A stretch of 64,000 bases of DNA from Okapia johnstoni (GCA_024291935.2 CM044306.1:3110501-3174500); one strand, 5' to 3'; numbered from the stretch's first letter, positions 10,436-22,510 are shown. Notes: generated by a model not told the origin, from the sequence alone. A program made the numbers and translations.

Positions 10436-13400
10436 CTTGGGTTCAGTTTTAATTGGAAACTGCATGGACCTAGATAGCACCGATGTAGTTTTGACACCAA
10501 GTATTCATGAGCTCACAAGACCAAGATGGACAAATGGGGCAAGAAAGAAAATGATGTGTATCAGCTTTAGGGACAGCCCAGCACAGAAATTCCCCGGTTT
10601 TTACAGGAACTGGTAGCACTCTACTTTTATATCCTAGAACTCCAAAAAGGAATGGACCAGCAATATTGTAGACAAGGGGTTATTATCAAGTACCATCAGC
10701 ACACAGGGTGAAGGTTAGGATTACATTTAGACGTATCTCTAAAACAGGAGAATGACAAAGTAGGAGGAGAAACTAAAAACTCTTGCATTCTAACCTAGCT
10801 CTTCTGAGTCACAGCTTGATCAAAATTTCTTAGAAATCCATTGTTACATGAAGCAGTGTTCTACAAGGCGGTGAAAAGTTAGACATGCCGGCATTTCTGC
10901 TCCTCACCAGGCTGTGAAGTCTTGACTGTGTAGTTAGAATATATCATTATAGTTCATAGATTACTAAGGTAGACAATTCAGTCTCTATGTAGGGGGAAGA
11001 AAACACAAAAACACTTGCCCAAAGACAACTTCTAGGCTATAGAAAAAAAGATATGATTTATGTATCTCCTTTCTTTAATAATTATTAGAGATCTTGGAAA
11101 CCTTTTATCAATGAATTTTCTCTTCCTCTGTTTTATAACAGACACCAAATAAACTGTTTTTCCATTTGACAGCAAGTTGGATTTTTAAACAAAAGTGATT
11201 TAGGTAAATTTCAGTAAAAATATTTTTAGAATATTCATGAATTCTGATCTCACACATTTTTGAACAATAATATTTTTGTATTTAAATCAGTTTTATCAGC
11301 TATGTAGTAGCTATCAACCCTTATGTCATAATAAATATTTAAAATTGCACATGACGTTAGATATTTTTACACTTGTATAATATTATTGACAATGTCTCAA
11401 TTTACATATCGGCTTCCTTAACCATATATATGAAAAGCATATGCTTGTGGGGACACAGAATAGTCTATATTAGTATTCACAACTTAGGAGTAGCCTTTTT
11501 TTAAAAAACTAAATACATCAGTGACAATACTTGTATATGATATGTCAATCATATTCTTGTATAGCTTCAAGTATACTAACAACTTACAGGGGAAATACAT
11601 TTTTGCTAAATATATTCTCACCCTTTTCTTCTTTGTTATATTTCAATGGGGGAATAAAATAGTTTCACTAGATGTGAAACTAGTCTTTCAGACCAAGATT
11701 TCATATTATTGAGAGTTTTAAATATTTTAGGAAATTCTGCACTGACAAAGAGGCATATAATGACTAAGCTTTTAAAGAAGTCTTTATAATTAAAATATGT
11801 GTCATCATAAATGATTAAACTTATATTGCAATATTTAAGCACTATAAATAAATTCAAACTCAGGTCCCCTTATGTATTTAATATGATAAGTACTGTTTGA
11901 AAATACTTTACAGAAAAATGGTTAAAAATAGTTTATTATAAATTAAAATATTTAACAACCTTGACGGGATCAAATATGGGGGCTTCAATTATTATTTTGT
12001 TCTTTAAATAAATAAATTGAACTGATTACAATATTTCATGTATTTTGATGTGACAAATGACTTCATGGGATATAGCAGGAAACCAAGTTAATTTTCCATC
12101 AATTGCACTGTCGAAGAGTGTCCTACTGTAATATTTTGGTTTTAGGACATTAGACTTATTTCTAGCAGAATACTGGAGTGGAACTATTCAGTACTGACAC
12201 GGTCATTCATTTCTGTCTCAGGACCTAGGTACATTTTAATAGATGGGATGAGAGAGAAAGGGCTGTTTTGTCTCTCCAGGAATGGCTAAACCAGATGTTG
12301 AAAAGGGAGGAGAGATTTTCAGATTTTGGCTGAAAAGCACCATCCAACGAATTAAAAACTGACATCCAATCAGTAACAATACTTCCAGCCAGATAGCTCT
12401 GCGCCCTTTAGCGTCCACCTCTGGCCACTTCTTTCCTACTCTACGTGGTGACTTTTCCAGGTCACTTCTTGTTGTATATTTGTGGAAGATTGGTGCTAGG
12501 AGCATGCAGAACACCATCTGCTGCGCAGATCAAAGGCATTCATCTCCAGAGTGCCTCCATGGAGTAAGGGTCAATGTTGGGAAATTTATCATTGAAAGCT
12601 ACTCATAAATGAATTGCAGATTTTAATAAATTGTAATTTTTCAAACAATTCAGTCTCTATGTTTGCTAAAAAATTTTCAAAATACTGTGGTATTAGTTTT
12701 CCTAAATTATTATATTTTCCACTTGCCCTATTTCAAAGACATTTTTGAAAAGTGTTTCATTCCTAGCAGACAGAAACTTTTATAAGTACTATTTAATCGT
12801 AAAAAGACAAAAATCCAAGCTGCTTTCCAAGATATGTTTTGGAGTGAAGCTGCCTGTTAGGAAAGTCATCAGTCTTTAACTCCACATTTTTTCAAAATAT
12901 TGTATGGTCAGAAGATTTACATTAAAAGTTGGGAATGCCAAAAACTAAGAAACTGAACCCCAAATTTCTGACCTCAGAAGGGAGTCCCCCTGAACTTTCA
13001 CAGTAGTCCTACAGAGGGCAGTGGAGTTCCACAGAGCAACGTGACGGCGCTCCTGACAACTAGGTTCCCCGAACGTGAATCTCGGAGGAGAAATGCGTCT
13101 CAGCACAGCTACCTCAGGAAAAGAGGAATTACTGCACTTAATTAAAGTGTATTGACACCATATGTGGCCCCTCCTCCCACCCCAACTTTTTGGATTCATT
13201 AGTGATTAAAAAAAAAAAAATCAGAGACCAGTAAGGGCAATATTCCCATCGAGTCTGCAATTTAACCCCTAAACATTAACCCTATAAAAATTACACTTAA
13301 ACAAAAACCTAGTTGGCAAATAAAAGTCTTTCAAATGAGACAATTTCTGTTTATTATCTCTAGAATTCAAAGAAAGGTCATTGGATTGTTTTTTATCAGT

Positions 13401-14187
13401 ATTTTTCAATGACAGCTGTATGTTTTTATGTAATATTTACACAACTTTTGAAAGCAGAAAGATCTACTGATTTTTGCCAGTGAAGTGAGGATAAAAATGC
13501 AAAGATTTTACCTCCCCTAAATAGATAGAGAAACCATAATTTTACATGTGTGTCAGTCTCCATATACCTTAACATTCTCGATGTTTGAGTAAAGTATATC
13601 TATTAAAGTAGAAAATAAAACCTTTTTGTTATGGCTTGAATATCTATAAAAGAAATTAAACTCTTTGGGAAAACATCATATACCGAAACTTCTGATTTTA
13701 AGAAATATTCTCAGATTTTTTCCACTTTATTCTCTTCATTTGCCAGGATCCTACTTGTGTGTGTATGTGTGTGTCTTTTTGTGTTTTCAACTTGAGTTTT
13801 CACTTAAACACTTCAAAACACACTCGGAGGTAGAAATATACATATTACTTTCACACTTCAATTTGTTCTAGAATTAGCACCTCAGATCTCTATATTTTTA
13901 TGTTCTAATTAAATATTTTTTCTTCATAATTTTTAAGATTATGGCATTTTTTTAAAACATCAATGTATTTTCCAATTGTAAAATAATAACCATTGATTGC
14001 AGACCATTCAGAAAATATAAATACCGATATAATTTTAAGATGACCCATAATTCTACCTCCCAGATATACACTGAGGGCTCATTTTTTTCCATATGTGTAC
14101 ACATGAACTACATATACATTTCACATATGTTAATATATATCTTTCGCACATATCAATATATATCTTTCACATATAGTATGTATGTGT
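10436..14187. other. long unique AT-rich interval
   Basis: About 3.75 kb with no SINE, LINE or gene that I can recognise. Open frames up to 93 codons (for example minus 12236-12517) lack domains or exon signals. A less AT-rich block around 12960-13150 with several CpGs could be conserved non-coding sequence. A 13-base A run lies near 13208. Confidence 0.5.
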
Positions 14188-14213
14188 ACCAGCTTCCCTG
14201 GTGGTTCAGACGG
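14188..14213 (+). mobile_element. Bov-tA head-only remnant
   Basis: Only GCTTCCCTGGTGGTTCAGAC plus a few bases of the tRNA-like head survive before unrelated sequence. Retroposition truncates 5' ends, not 3' ends, so this remnant implies a later deletion of the SINE body. Confidence 0.7.
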
Positions 14214-14282
14214 ATACTTTATTAGATCATTCAGAATTATACTTTTAGTAACTAATTTTAAATGCCAGTTTACACAAAGCTT

Positions 14283-14372
14283 GGGCTTCCCAGCTGGAGC
14301 AGTGGTAAAGAAGCCGCCTGCCAATGCAGGAGATGTGGGTTTGATTGCTGGACACGACTTAGCAACTAAATA
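14283..14372 (+). mobile_element. Bov-tA SINE with internal deletion
   Basis: The head (GGGCTTCCCAGCTGGAGCAG ... ATGCAGGAGATGTGGG) is fused directly to the tail (GGACACGACTTAGCAACTAA). The ~130-base core with GCAACCCACTCCAGTATTC is gone. The junction falls on a shared GG. Confidence 0.88.
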
Positions 14373-15891
14373 ACAACATCTAACAAAAATTTTACCTAGC
14401 TGGAATATGAAATATTACTATTAAGGAAGAGTCTTCTTTTGGAGAGAAAGAGTTAGCTATATATCTCTATAAATATCTATTTCTATGTATTTTACATACC
14501 TTGCAGTTTTAAAAGGATTTTTTTTTTATAATTTGGGGAGTAAGTAGAAAATATAAGGGCATTCATATTCTAAGATTATATATGAGAAAACTTAGAAGTG
14601 GCTGAAATATTGACAAATATTTATCACAATATTGATAAAGTCACTAGACCACGTTCCCAGAGCCAGAGGACTGCAACCTGTTTTTTGATGTACACATTGC
14701 TCACTCCACCACCAGGTGATGTTTGTTTAACCTACTGAAGTCTTTTCATATGTGTTGCTAAGAGATTGCCTAAACTATACTTAATATATAAATATATCCT
14801 GTATAAGTATAATATACATGCATATACACACATGTATATGAGCATACACACACACACACACACACACAGAGAAATACAAAGAGTATATAGAGAGGGTATA
14901 CAAATGAAAACACCCAACTATATATACACTGGACTATTTTCATCTCATAATTAGCCTGAGAAAAATAAATAACAACTTGCAGAATCTTGCATTCTTTACA
15001 CTCTGGCCTATGGATTTCTTTTTTAAACAAAGAAAACATTTTCAGCCTTAATCACAGCCCTGAGTAAATGAAACCGTTCCTGCATATTTGAATTTCACAG
15101 GTTTTGTATTTCACACTGGGAGTCAGGCTTTCACAGTTTTTTAACTACCTTAAAACCTTGTTAACTTTCAGCTGAAATTGCTGTTTAACAATGTTCTGTT
15201 CTTGTGGGAATACAGGATCTTTGAGAAAGTAGTTTCAGGGCCTCTAGTCTGAGCAAGCTAAATCTAAACTTGGGTAGAAACGGTGCTGGCTGGTAAGAGT
15301 GACTTCAGCTTGAAGGGCAAGCAAAGTGTAGAGACAGATGGTGGGATGGAACCAAGATGAGTTCTCCCTCAAATAGGAATTATTAGTCTCCATTCTTCCC
15401 TCCTGCAAAGGGAGATCATAGTTGTTGTTTGGTATCATCTGATAAGAGAGATTTTTATATCTTACAATCCATTAAATGCATTAAGCATTTCAGATGAAAG
15501 CCTTTCTCCAAAGGGAAAAATTTATACTACTTTTCAGAGAAGGAGTTAACTGATTTAATATGAAATTTTTGTTCTCCTAATACTTTATAAATAAAACTGG
15601 TGACAAACATGTTAAAAAAAAAAAAAAGGTCAGTACGTGAGAATGCTTTTCTGATGGACAAGAATAGGGACCAGCTCTCTTGCTGCAGACTGCAGGGTAG
15701 ACCAGATGCCTGGAATGGCTTTGTTCTGCTTCCATCCTGTGGGGAAAGGATAGTGATTTATGGGTGATTCCTGGGTAATCCATACTCTCTACCTGCTCCC
15801 ACCTGGTGTTTCTTCTCTGGACAACAAGCACGGGAGAGAGCCCGAGTCTGAGATGGACTTAGCCCACAGCTGGGACCTAAGACGGAGCAGG
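14373..15891. other. unique interval with a CA tract
   Basis: AT-rich DNA with no gene called. It holds the (CA)n tract at 14845 and an A run near 15614-15627. Cys/Val-rich or His/Thr-rich frames over the CA tract are simple-repeat translations. Confidence 0.5.
14845..14869. repeat. (CA)n microsatellite
   Basis: About 12 perfect CA units flanked by TA/TG-rich sequence. Confidence 0.95.
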
Positions 15892-16104
15892 CAGTGCTGG
15901 GCTAAGTTACTTCATTTGCGTCCGACTTTTTGCAATCCCTTCAATGGTAGCCCACCAGGCTCCTCTGTCCATGGGATTCTCCAGGCAAGAATACTGGAGT
16001 GGGTTGCCATTTCCTTCTCCAGGGATCTTCCCAACCCAGGGATCGAACCTGCATCTCTTATGTCTCCTGCATTGGCTGGCAGGTTCTTTACCACTAGTTT
16101 TCCT
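15892..16104 (-). mobile_element. Bov-tA SINE
   Basis: Reverse copy: tail complement TTCATTTGCGTCCGAC, core CAAGAATACTGGAGTGGG, B-box complement GGGATCGAACCTGCATC. The last head bases are altered (CCACTAGTTTTCC instead of CCACCAGGGAAGCCC). Confidence 0.94.
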
Positions 16105-16326
16105 GAAGATTTGAATAGTCTATAGGCAAAGAAAGGCATTGAGGCTGTTTCTCTTTCAAGTCCACCAATGGGGAAAACAAGGGCAGAGTGAAGACTGGGC
16201 AGAAATCAGAACAGTTTAGGATTTGTGATCAGGGATCATTTAATAGATCCTGAGAGTAGAATATCTTAGGCTCTGAGGATATTGTTCTAGATTTTTAAAA
16301 GAAGTGTGTTATGCTCTTTCCTTCAA

Positions 16327-16470
16327 ACCATTTCTTCTAAACCAACTCCCAAGTGGCAGTTGGCCGTGTCTGGAGACATGTTTGATTGTCACAAATTGGG
16401 GAAGGGGTATCTCGGAAAGTGGGTGGAGGTCAAGGATGCTGCAAAGCCTCCTGCAATGAACAGGATGACC
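16327..16470 (+). mobile_element. MER20 (hAT DNA transposon), left part
   Basis: GTGTCTGGAGACATGTTTGA, TTGTCACAAATTGGGG, GTGGGTGGAGGTCAAGGATG and AATGAACAGGATGACC follow the MER20 consensus in order. The element is cut at about 16470 by BovB sequence and resumes at 17057, so this is one half of a split non-autonomous hAT element. Confidence 0.85.
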
Positions 16471-17056
16471 CTCTTCATGGATCCCAGCCTTGTTGTGGAA
16501 AAAGGGCTTTCATAACTCAGTGAAGTTGTGAGCCATGCCGTGCAAGGCCACCCACGTCAGATGGGTCACAGTGAAGAGCTCTGACAAAACGTGGTCCGCT
16601 GGAGGAGGGAAGGGCCACACACTCCAGTGTTTTCGCCGTGAGAAATCCATGAACAGTATGAAAAGGTGAAAGGGTAGGACACCGGAAGATGAGCCCCCCG
16701 GGTCAGAAGGTGTCCAATATGATACTGGGGAAGAGCAGAGGGTAATCACTGCTAGCTCCAGAAGAATGAAGCAGCGGGGCCAGAGTGGAACCGATACTCA
16801 GGTGTGGCTGTGTCTGGTGCTGAGAGTAAAGTCTGGTGCTTTAAAGAGCAATATTGCATAGGCACCTAGAATGTTAGGTCCATGCATCAAGGCAAATTGG
16901 AAGTGGTCAAGCAGGAGATGGCAAGAGTGAACATTGACATCTTAGGAATCAGTGAACCAAAATGGATAGGAACAGGTGAATTTAATTCAAATGACCATTA
17001 TATCTACTACTGTGGGCAAGAATCCCTTAGAAGAAATGGCGTAGCCCTCATAGTCA
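16471..17056 (+). mobile_element. BovB LINE 5' segment, 3'-truncated
   Basis: Starts at CTCTTCATGGATCCCAGCC in the BovB 5' region, passes ATTGCATAGGCACCTAGAAT and enters the main ORF at the Met codon at 16882. Its translation (GISEPKW, YYCGQESLRRNG, VALIVNN) is the start of the apurinic endonuclease domain. It stops after ~60 codons where MER20 resumes, so most of the endonuclease and all of the reverse transcriptase are missing. It also carries the GGAGGAGGGAAGGGCCAC/ACTCCAGTGTTTTCGCC region from which the Bov-A SINE core derives. A BovB copy lacking its 3' end cannot be a simple target-primed insertion. Confidence 0.9.
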
Positions 17057-17110
17057 ACAACAAAGAATTATCCAGCCCCAATCGTAGTGCCAAAGCTGAG
17101 AATCCTTGCT
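17057..17110 (+). mobile_element. MER20, right part
   Basis: ACAAAGAATTATCCAGCCCC ... AGTGCCAAAGCTGAGAATCC is the 3' end of MER20 (ACAAAGAATTATCCGGCCC ... GTGCCGAGGTTGAGAAAC). It continues the consensus from the left half with only about 5 bases missing, so both halves come from one insertion. Confidence 0.85.
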
Positions 17111-17270
17111 TTGAGTCCACTTTTCAGATCATATGACAATGTCTAGTAATTAAAGTGCAGAAGTTATGTCAAAATGGAATTAGATAACTTCATCCAACAG
17201 GATGACCCGACATATAAATCCATAGAACTATCATGTGAACATCACAAGCCTGAAATTATTCAACCTTGTG

Positions 17271-17583
17271 AATAGTCTGAGCAAGATCAAATCAGGCACT
17301 CCTACAGGAAACCAACCCTGAATATTCATTGGAAGAACTGTTGGTGAAGCTGATGCAAAGAGCCAATTCAATGGAAAAGACCCTGATGATGGGAAAGATT
17401 GAGGGCAGGAGGAGAAGGGGACAACAGAGGATGAGACGGCTGGATGGCATCACCGACTCAATGGACATGAGTTTGAGCAAACTCTGAGAGATGGTGAAGG
17501 ACAGGGAAGGCTGGCATGCCACAGTCCATGGGGTCACAAAGAGTTGGACATGACTTAGCGACTGAACAAAAATAGTCTGAGCA
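17271..17583 (+). mobile_element. BovB LINE 3' end with perfect 13-bp TSD
   Basis: A 5'-truncated BovB at 17284-17570 bounded by AATAGTCTGAGCA at 17271-17283 and 17571-17583. It contains CTGAATATTCATTGGAAG, GATTGAGGGCAGGAGGAG, CTGGATGGCATCACCGACTC and the tail GACATGACTTAGCGACTGAAC. It is independent of the 5' BovB segment 230 bases upstream. Confidence 0.96.
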
Positions 17584-18924
17584 GAGTCCTTTTTGCATTT
17601 GTTGTTTCTGTGTGCATTTCAAGACTTTTATCATTCACTTTACAAATGTCCCCCTTCTAGAGAATACTGTAAATAGGGGTCTAGGATACCAATTTCCCTA
17701 AAAACAAATAAAACAAACTAATAGACATTTCAAATTAAGGGAAGGGAAAAAAATAGCTGTAGAAATATTGAATAAAATGTAAGTGTGCCTGGTAATGTAA
17801 TATAGCTCTTTTTTTTAAGTACATATTGAACTGTAAAAGAAAAAGGCGTCCGGTTGGTCAGAATTGTGCTGCATTCCTCATCAGAGGTTTCCCCTCCTAG
17901 AAAGCTTTCTAGACTCCTAAGAAACAGACATGGTGGGGTGTGAAACTGTCAAAGGCAGACAAAGGGCTTCCAAGGGGCCTGGCCTTGCATTAGGAGGCCC
18001 TGGCTCTCCATCTCAGAATGGAGTTTGCCTGGGATGAAGTCTGGTTTTTTTCTCAAACTTGGCAGCAGCTGACCAGTAAAATTCGTTCTTTGCCGGAAGT
18101 CTTAGCTCCAGCGGTGGCAAGGGTTAATATCCAACCCACCACCGCATTTTGCACAATCTCCCGGGAGATCTCTCAATGGATTTCCACTGCCACTGGAAAT
18201 AATGGATCGCAGCTGCGGCAGCCGTGGTAACACTTGATATTCCCGTCGCAAGCGAGCCAGCGCTTTCAGTGGAAATGAGAAAAATCACTAACGCTGGGCT
18301 TAGGGGTACATGGTGCCCCGGGGTCAAAGTTCCTCAGTTGCCACCTCAAAGGACCTCTCACCCCAGGTTGCTTCTGGATGGGGTCCTGGGTCCATTGTCT
18401 CATCATATGAGGGAAAATACATGCAGGCAGGCAGGTAGGGAGGTAAAAGCCTGGGAAGAGCCCCTGGGAAGTGGAGATCCCTGGATAGGTGGCTAGGAAA
18501 TTGATGCCTGCTTTTCACAGAGCAGTTTTCATCTACTTAAAGGGAATCTACGGGTACTCTTTCAAAGTCAAGGAATAAGTGCTCAAATATGTCCTGTGAT
18601 TTAAAGGTAGTTAAAATGTTTCTCCATTCCCCATGCCTCCAAACCTCTCTGCATCCATCGCTCCTCGTGCCAAGAGTCGATGGTAACAGATACCATTCTC
18701 TTGGGATCAAACTCTGAATGGCAGGAATAGCTGGTGAAAATGCCTCCAGAGAAAGAAGACAGACCATTATTTACAAAAATTCTGACAAGGGACGCTTCCT
18801 AAGATTCAGAGGCTGGATATCTTCCCTGCTCGGATCATCTGATAAATCAGCATCGACTCAGACAGGCATTCATTCATGGATTCAGTGACTTTATTCAGTC
18901 TTTGCTTCCCCATTCATTCATTCA
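17584..18924. other. unique interval with a GC-richer block
   Basis: No gene called. Bases ~18030-18340 are clearly richer in GC and CpG than the surroundings, with a CAGCTG E-box near 18210 and a CCCGGGAG patch, and no repeat family fits. That profile suits a conserved enhancer-like element, but this is inference. Confidence 0.5.
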
Positions 18925-19404
18925 CTAGAGAGTTTTTATTAAAGTGAAAAAGGGGCAGAGAAAGCTTCTGACAGAGACATCAGAATGGGGCAGAGAGTGC
19001 CCCACTCGCTAGTCTAAGCAAGGGAGTTTTATACTTTTTTAATTAGTTATTACAATAAATCAAAAGAATGTCCCAAGGTTGTAAAGATCTTACTAGACCC
19101 ACTCCCATAATTTACACTTTAGGATAACAGGGTTAGCCAGAATGTTTTCAGAAAGGAGGAATTGTCCTCAAGTAGGATACATTGTTGTTATATAATCCTC
19201 AGTACAGAGTTTAAACCGAGTTGTTTGTTGTGTAATCATCAGTTCCGGGCTTAAAGAAAGAAACATTTTATGTGACTAAGATTAAGGAATGTAGAGAAAA
19301 AAAAAAGTCGTTTGTCCTTTCCTCCTCCTTGAGAACCCCAGACCCCTCTCTCCTCCTCGGGACCCCAGACTTCTTATCAACCCGCCTAGGAATTGACTCT
19401 CTCA
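18925..19404 (-). mobile_element. solo LTR of an endogenous retrovirus
   Basis: Read on the minus strand it has LTR order: a U3-like region, a TATA-like box (GTATAAAACTCCC, about 19020-19035 on the plus strand), then an AATAAA polyadenylation signal about 90 bases on (plus-strand TTTATT at ~18936), then a short U5. A candidate CA end lies at 19403-19404. No gag, pol or env sequence adjoins it, so it is a solo LTR. It resembles bovine class II LTRs such as BTLTR1, but the family and left edge are uncertain. It abuts an L1 3' end. Confidence 0.68.
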
Positions 19405-19429
19405 TTCCCCCCCTTTCTTTTAGGAGAAT

Positions 19430-19985
19430 TATGTTGCCATTAATTTTTATATTGGAGTTGATTTACAATGCTGTGTTGGTTTCAGGTGTTCAGCAAAGTG
19501 ATTCAGTTATACATTTCCATATATCCATTGTTTTTCAGATTCTTTTTCCATGTGGATTATTACAGATTATTGAGTAGAGTTCCCTGTGCTATACAGTAGG
19601 TCCTTGCTGATTATCTATTTTATATATAATAGCGTGTAGCTGTTCATCCCAAACTCCTAATTTATGCTTCGCCCCCACCATTGGTAACCTTAAAGTTTAT
19701 TTTCAAAGTCTGTGAATGTTTCTGTTTTGTAAGTTTGTTTGTATTTGTATTATTTCTTTTAGATTCCCCATATGAGTAATATCACCTATCTGTGTTTCTC
19801 TATCTGACTAACTTCACTTAGTATGATAATCTCTAGGTTCATCCATATTGCTGCAAATGGCATTGTTCTATTCCTTTTGATGGCTGAGGAGTATTCCATT
19901 GTGTTTTATGTACCACATCTTTTTTGCCCATTCCTCTGTATGAACATCTAGGTTGTTTCCATCACTTGGATATTATAAACAGTGC
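19430..19985 (-). mobile_element. L1 LINE 3' end (ORF2 end plus 3' UTR)
   Basis: Complement of L1: GGAGTTGATTTACAATGCTG, GAGTTCCCTGTGCTATACAG, GGTTCATCCATATTGCTGC, GATGGCTGAGGAGTATTCCA. The last ORF2 codons are degenerate. The poly-T expected at its left is missing or replaced at the LTR junction. Confidence 0.92.
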
Positions 19986-20210
19986 TTCTGTGACGTATCT
20001 TCTCAAACCATGGTAGACTGGTTTCATGCCAGACTTTAGCCAAGCACAGTGCAATGTCGATGGCTTGATGTCTTTTTGGGGGGGCATGCTCACCATTCCC
20101 TGGAGAAGCAATCTCTCAGGCTTTCCAGACCCTACAGTGATTTCAAACAAGACCAAAATTCACCCCACTGCACTACTGCATTGCAAAACATAAATATATA
20201 TTAAAAATAT

Positions 20211-20429
20211 GGGCTTCCCTGGTAGCTCAGGGGTAAAGAATCCGCCTGTAACACAGGAGACCTGGGTTTGATCCCTGGGTTGGGAAGATGCCCTGGAGGA
20301 GGAAATGGCAACCCACGCAGTCTTCTTGCCTGGAAAAATCCCACGGACTTTGGAGCTTGGCAGGTTACAGTCCACGGGGTCGCAAAGAGTTGGACATGAC
20401 TGAGTGACTAACCAACAATAACAACATAG
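20211..20429 (+). mobile_element. Bov-tA SINE
   Basis: Full-length: head GGGCTTCCCTGGTAGCTCAG, B-box GGGTTTGATCCCTGGG, core GGCAACCCACGCAGTC, tail GTTGGACATGACTGAGTGAC with an AACAATAACAAC end. Confidence 0.96.
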
Positions 20430-21146
20430 AAAACATAATACATGTTTTATGCTCTACTCAGTATGACATGTTTTTAATGCTATATATTGTGTGTATTTAG
20501 AACGCGTATCTACATGTATGTAGATAAGGGAGTTTTGTGAGACTTTCCCAGGAACCCACAGTCCTCAGCAATGCTGAAAATGGACTGGGACAGAATTTTA
20601 AAGTATCAGGAAGCACTGGGGCTACTTGATGATGTCATGCAGGTCCCTGGAGAAAATGTGATCATTAAGTGAGTTGCATGTGGTGATAAGAAGCCACTAA
20701 AATAAACAGAACTTCTCTGTAATTACTAAATTTCCCAGAAAAACAATTAGAATACTTGAGATATTCTGTGTCTGTCTTCCACCGAGTTAAAAGTTCCCAT
20801 ACTGCCCATTCTGTGCAAAGCGCTTGTTGAAACTGCACAGCGTCACCCAAATGAAAAGAGTCAGAGGCCTCTCTGGAGGGCGTGACAGCAGTTTTCGCTG
20901 TGCTTCATTTTATTTTGAACATTGGGGAGCTCTGAAATAAAATGGAATAAATGGACTTATTCTATGTGGAAAACGTGATTGCTTTCAAATCCCTTTGCAT
21001 GATGTAAGTTCTGAGTTATAACGCTAAAACAGCAACTTTGAATTATAGTCAGTCATATATATGGGTGTGATGTGTACTATGTATACATATTATATAACAG
21101 AGTAGTTTTTGTGTGTGAGTATAAACATATACACTTATTGTATATA
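20430..21146. other. unique interval, nothing recognised
   Basis: AT-rich DNA between two Bov-tA copies. The ~60-codon frames have no domain or exon signal. Confidence 0.5.
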
Positions 21147-21361
21147 AGGGCTTCCAGGTGGCACTGTGGTTAAGAATCTGCCTGCCAGTGCAGGAGATGC
21201 AAAGGACGTGGGTTCGACCCTGGCTGGGGAAGATCCTCTGGAGGAAGAAATGGCAACCCACTCCAGTATTCTTGCCGCGAGAATCCCATGGACAGAGGAA
21301 CCTGGTGGACTACAGTCCTGGGGGTCGCAAAGAGTCGGACATGACTGAGAACACACACACA
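21147..21361 (+). mobile_element. Bov-tA SINE
   Basis: Full-length: head GGGCTTCCAGGTGGCACTG, B-box GGGTTCGACCCTGGC, core GGCAACCCACTCCAGTATTC, tail GTCGGACATGACTGAG followed by a short CA run. Confidence 0.96.
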
Positions 21362-21678
21362 TATCATGTATAAACTATCATAACAATTCATTATCATACT
21401 CCCTGCCTTAACAGCCAAGCTCTTAGCAGCTGGAATTCCAGGATTAGAAATATGTCCCTACATCATCAAATCCTTATGAAAATAGTGGAATGGTAAACAT
21501 GAAAGCTTTCCCTGGAGCATATTTTCATGTGATTTAAATATAAAATAAAAAAAATTGTATAGCTGTAATTTGCATCTTTAAATCAAGACTAAGGAGAGAT
21601 TGGCAAAGAGATGCAGACTTGAGAAGTTAGGAAGGGATATTTGAAGGCATGTAAATTGAAGACACAATCCATGAAATT
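21362..21678. other. unique interval, nothing recognised
   Basis: AT-rich spacer between two Bov elements, no gene or other repeat seen. Confidence 0.5.
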
Positions 21679-21802
21679 CAGAAGGAAATGGCAACCCACT
21701 CCAGTACTCTTGCCTGGAAAAAATCCCGTAAACAGGGGAGCCTGGCCGGCTACAGCTCAGGGGTTCACAAGAAGTCGGACACAACTGAGCAGGCACACAC
21801 AC
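21679..21802 (+). mobile_element. Bov-A SINE fragment, head truncated
   Basis: Begins at GAAGGAAATGGCAACCCACT and runs to GTCGGACACAACTGAGC. The tRNA-like head is absent. Confidence 0.93.
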
Positions 21803-22510
21803 TGGAGTACATGATTCTAGAAGATGGGTCGAGTTTGTCTTTATCAAGATTCTCTGACTCAGTGCAGATGCTGAATAAAATTTGTGAGATCCACAAGCAA
21901 AAAGGTGAATGAAGGGGTCGTTTGACTGTGATTTGTGGCATGCCCGACCAGAAAGATGTGCTTACGATTTCCTAGCATTTCTGGCATCTAAGAGGCATGC
22001 TTGCAGCACATCATACATCTCAAAGGATACAGAAGATGGAATAGATGACCATTCTCCAAGGCTGTCAGGGAGCAATGTCTGGAAAGCTCTCATCTTATAA
22101 ATAATCTACCAAATTTAAACCTTGTTCAAATGTTTATAACGGAGAACATGTTTTTAGAGGTTGCCAGAGAGCAAGGACTTCTAGCATCTATTAATATTCT
22201 GCCAACTTCTGGTTACTAAATTTATCATCAGGGATGGATGCTATTTTCTGCATAATATAGAATTTTCTGTTAAATCTGAAACTAAATTTAGAGAACATAC
22301 AGAATTATGTGTAGGCTTCACTCATATGTGATAAAAATAAATACCAGCGTGCATGTACTCACATACTTAATGTGGGCCATTTTTTTTTTTTAATGTGGAT
22401 CGACCTCTATTATTTTCACTACTGGAGCTGGGCAGAAGTGTTGATCATTTTAAAATGATCTGTGGTTCTCTTCACAGGGCAGTTTTAACCTTTATGTTTT
22501 GTAGGTTTGT
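21803..22510. other. unique interval, nothing recognised
   Basis: Includes a 13-base T run near 22379. Two short plus frames (21688-21912, 21909-22100) overlap the SINE or lack any domain. Confidence 0.5.

Noticed and set aside
12236..12517. 93-codon minus frame
   Set aside because: No recognisable domain and no exon signals; kept only as part of a unique interval.
18925..19985. possible provirus (LTR next to a LINE-like coding remnant)
   Set aside because: The neighbouring sequence is L1 3' end, not retroviral. No second LTR or retroviral gene was seen.
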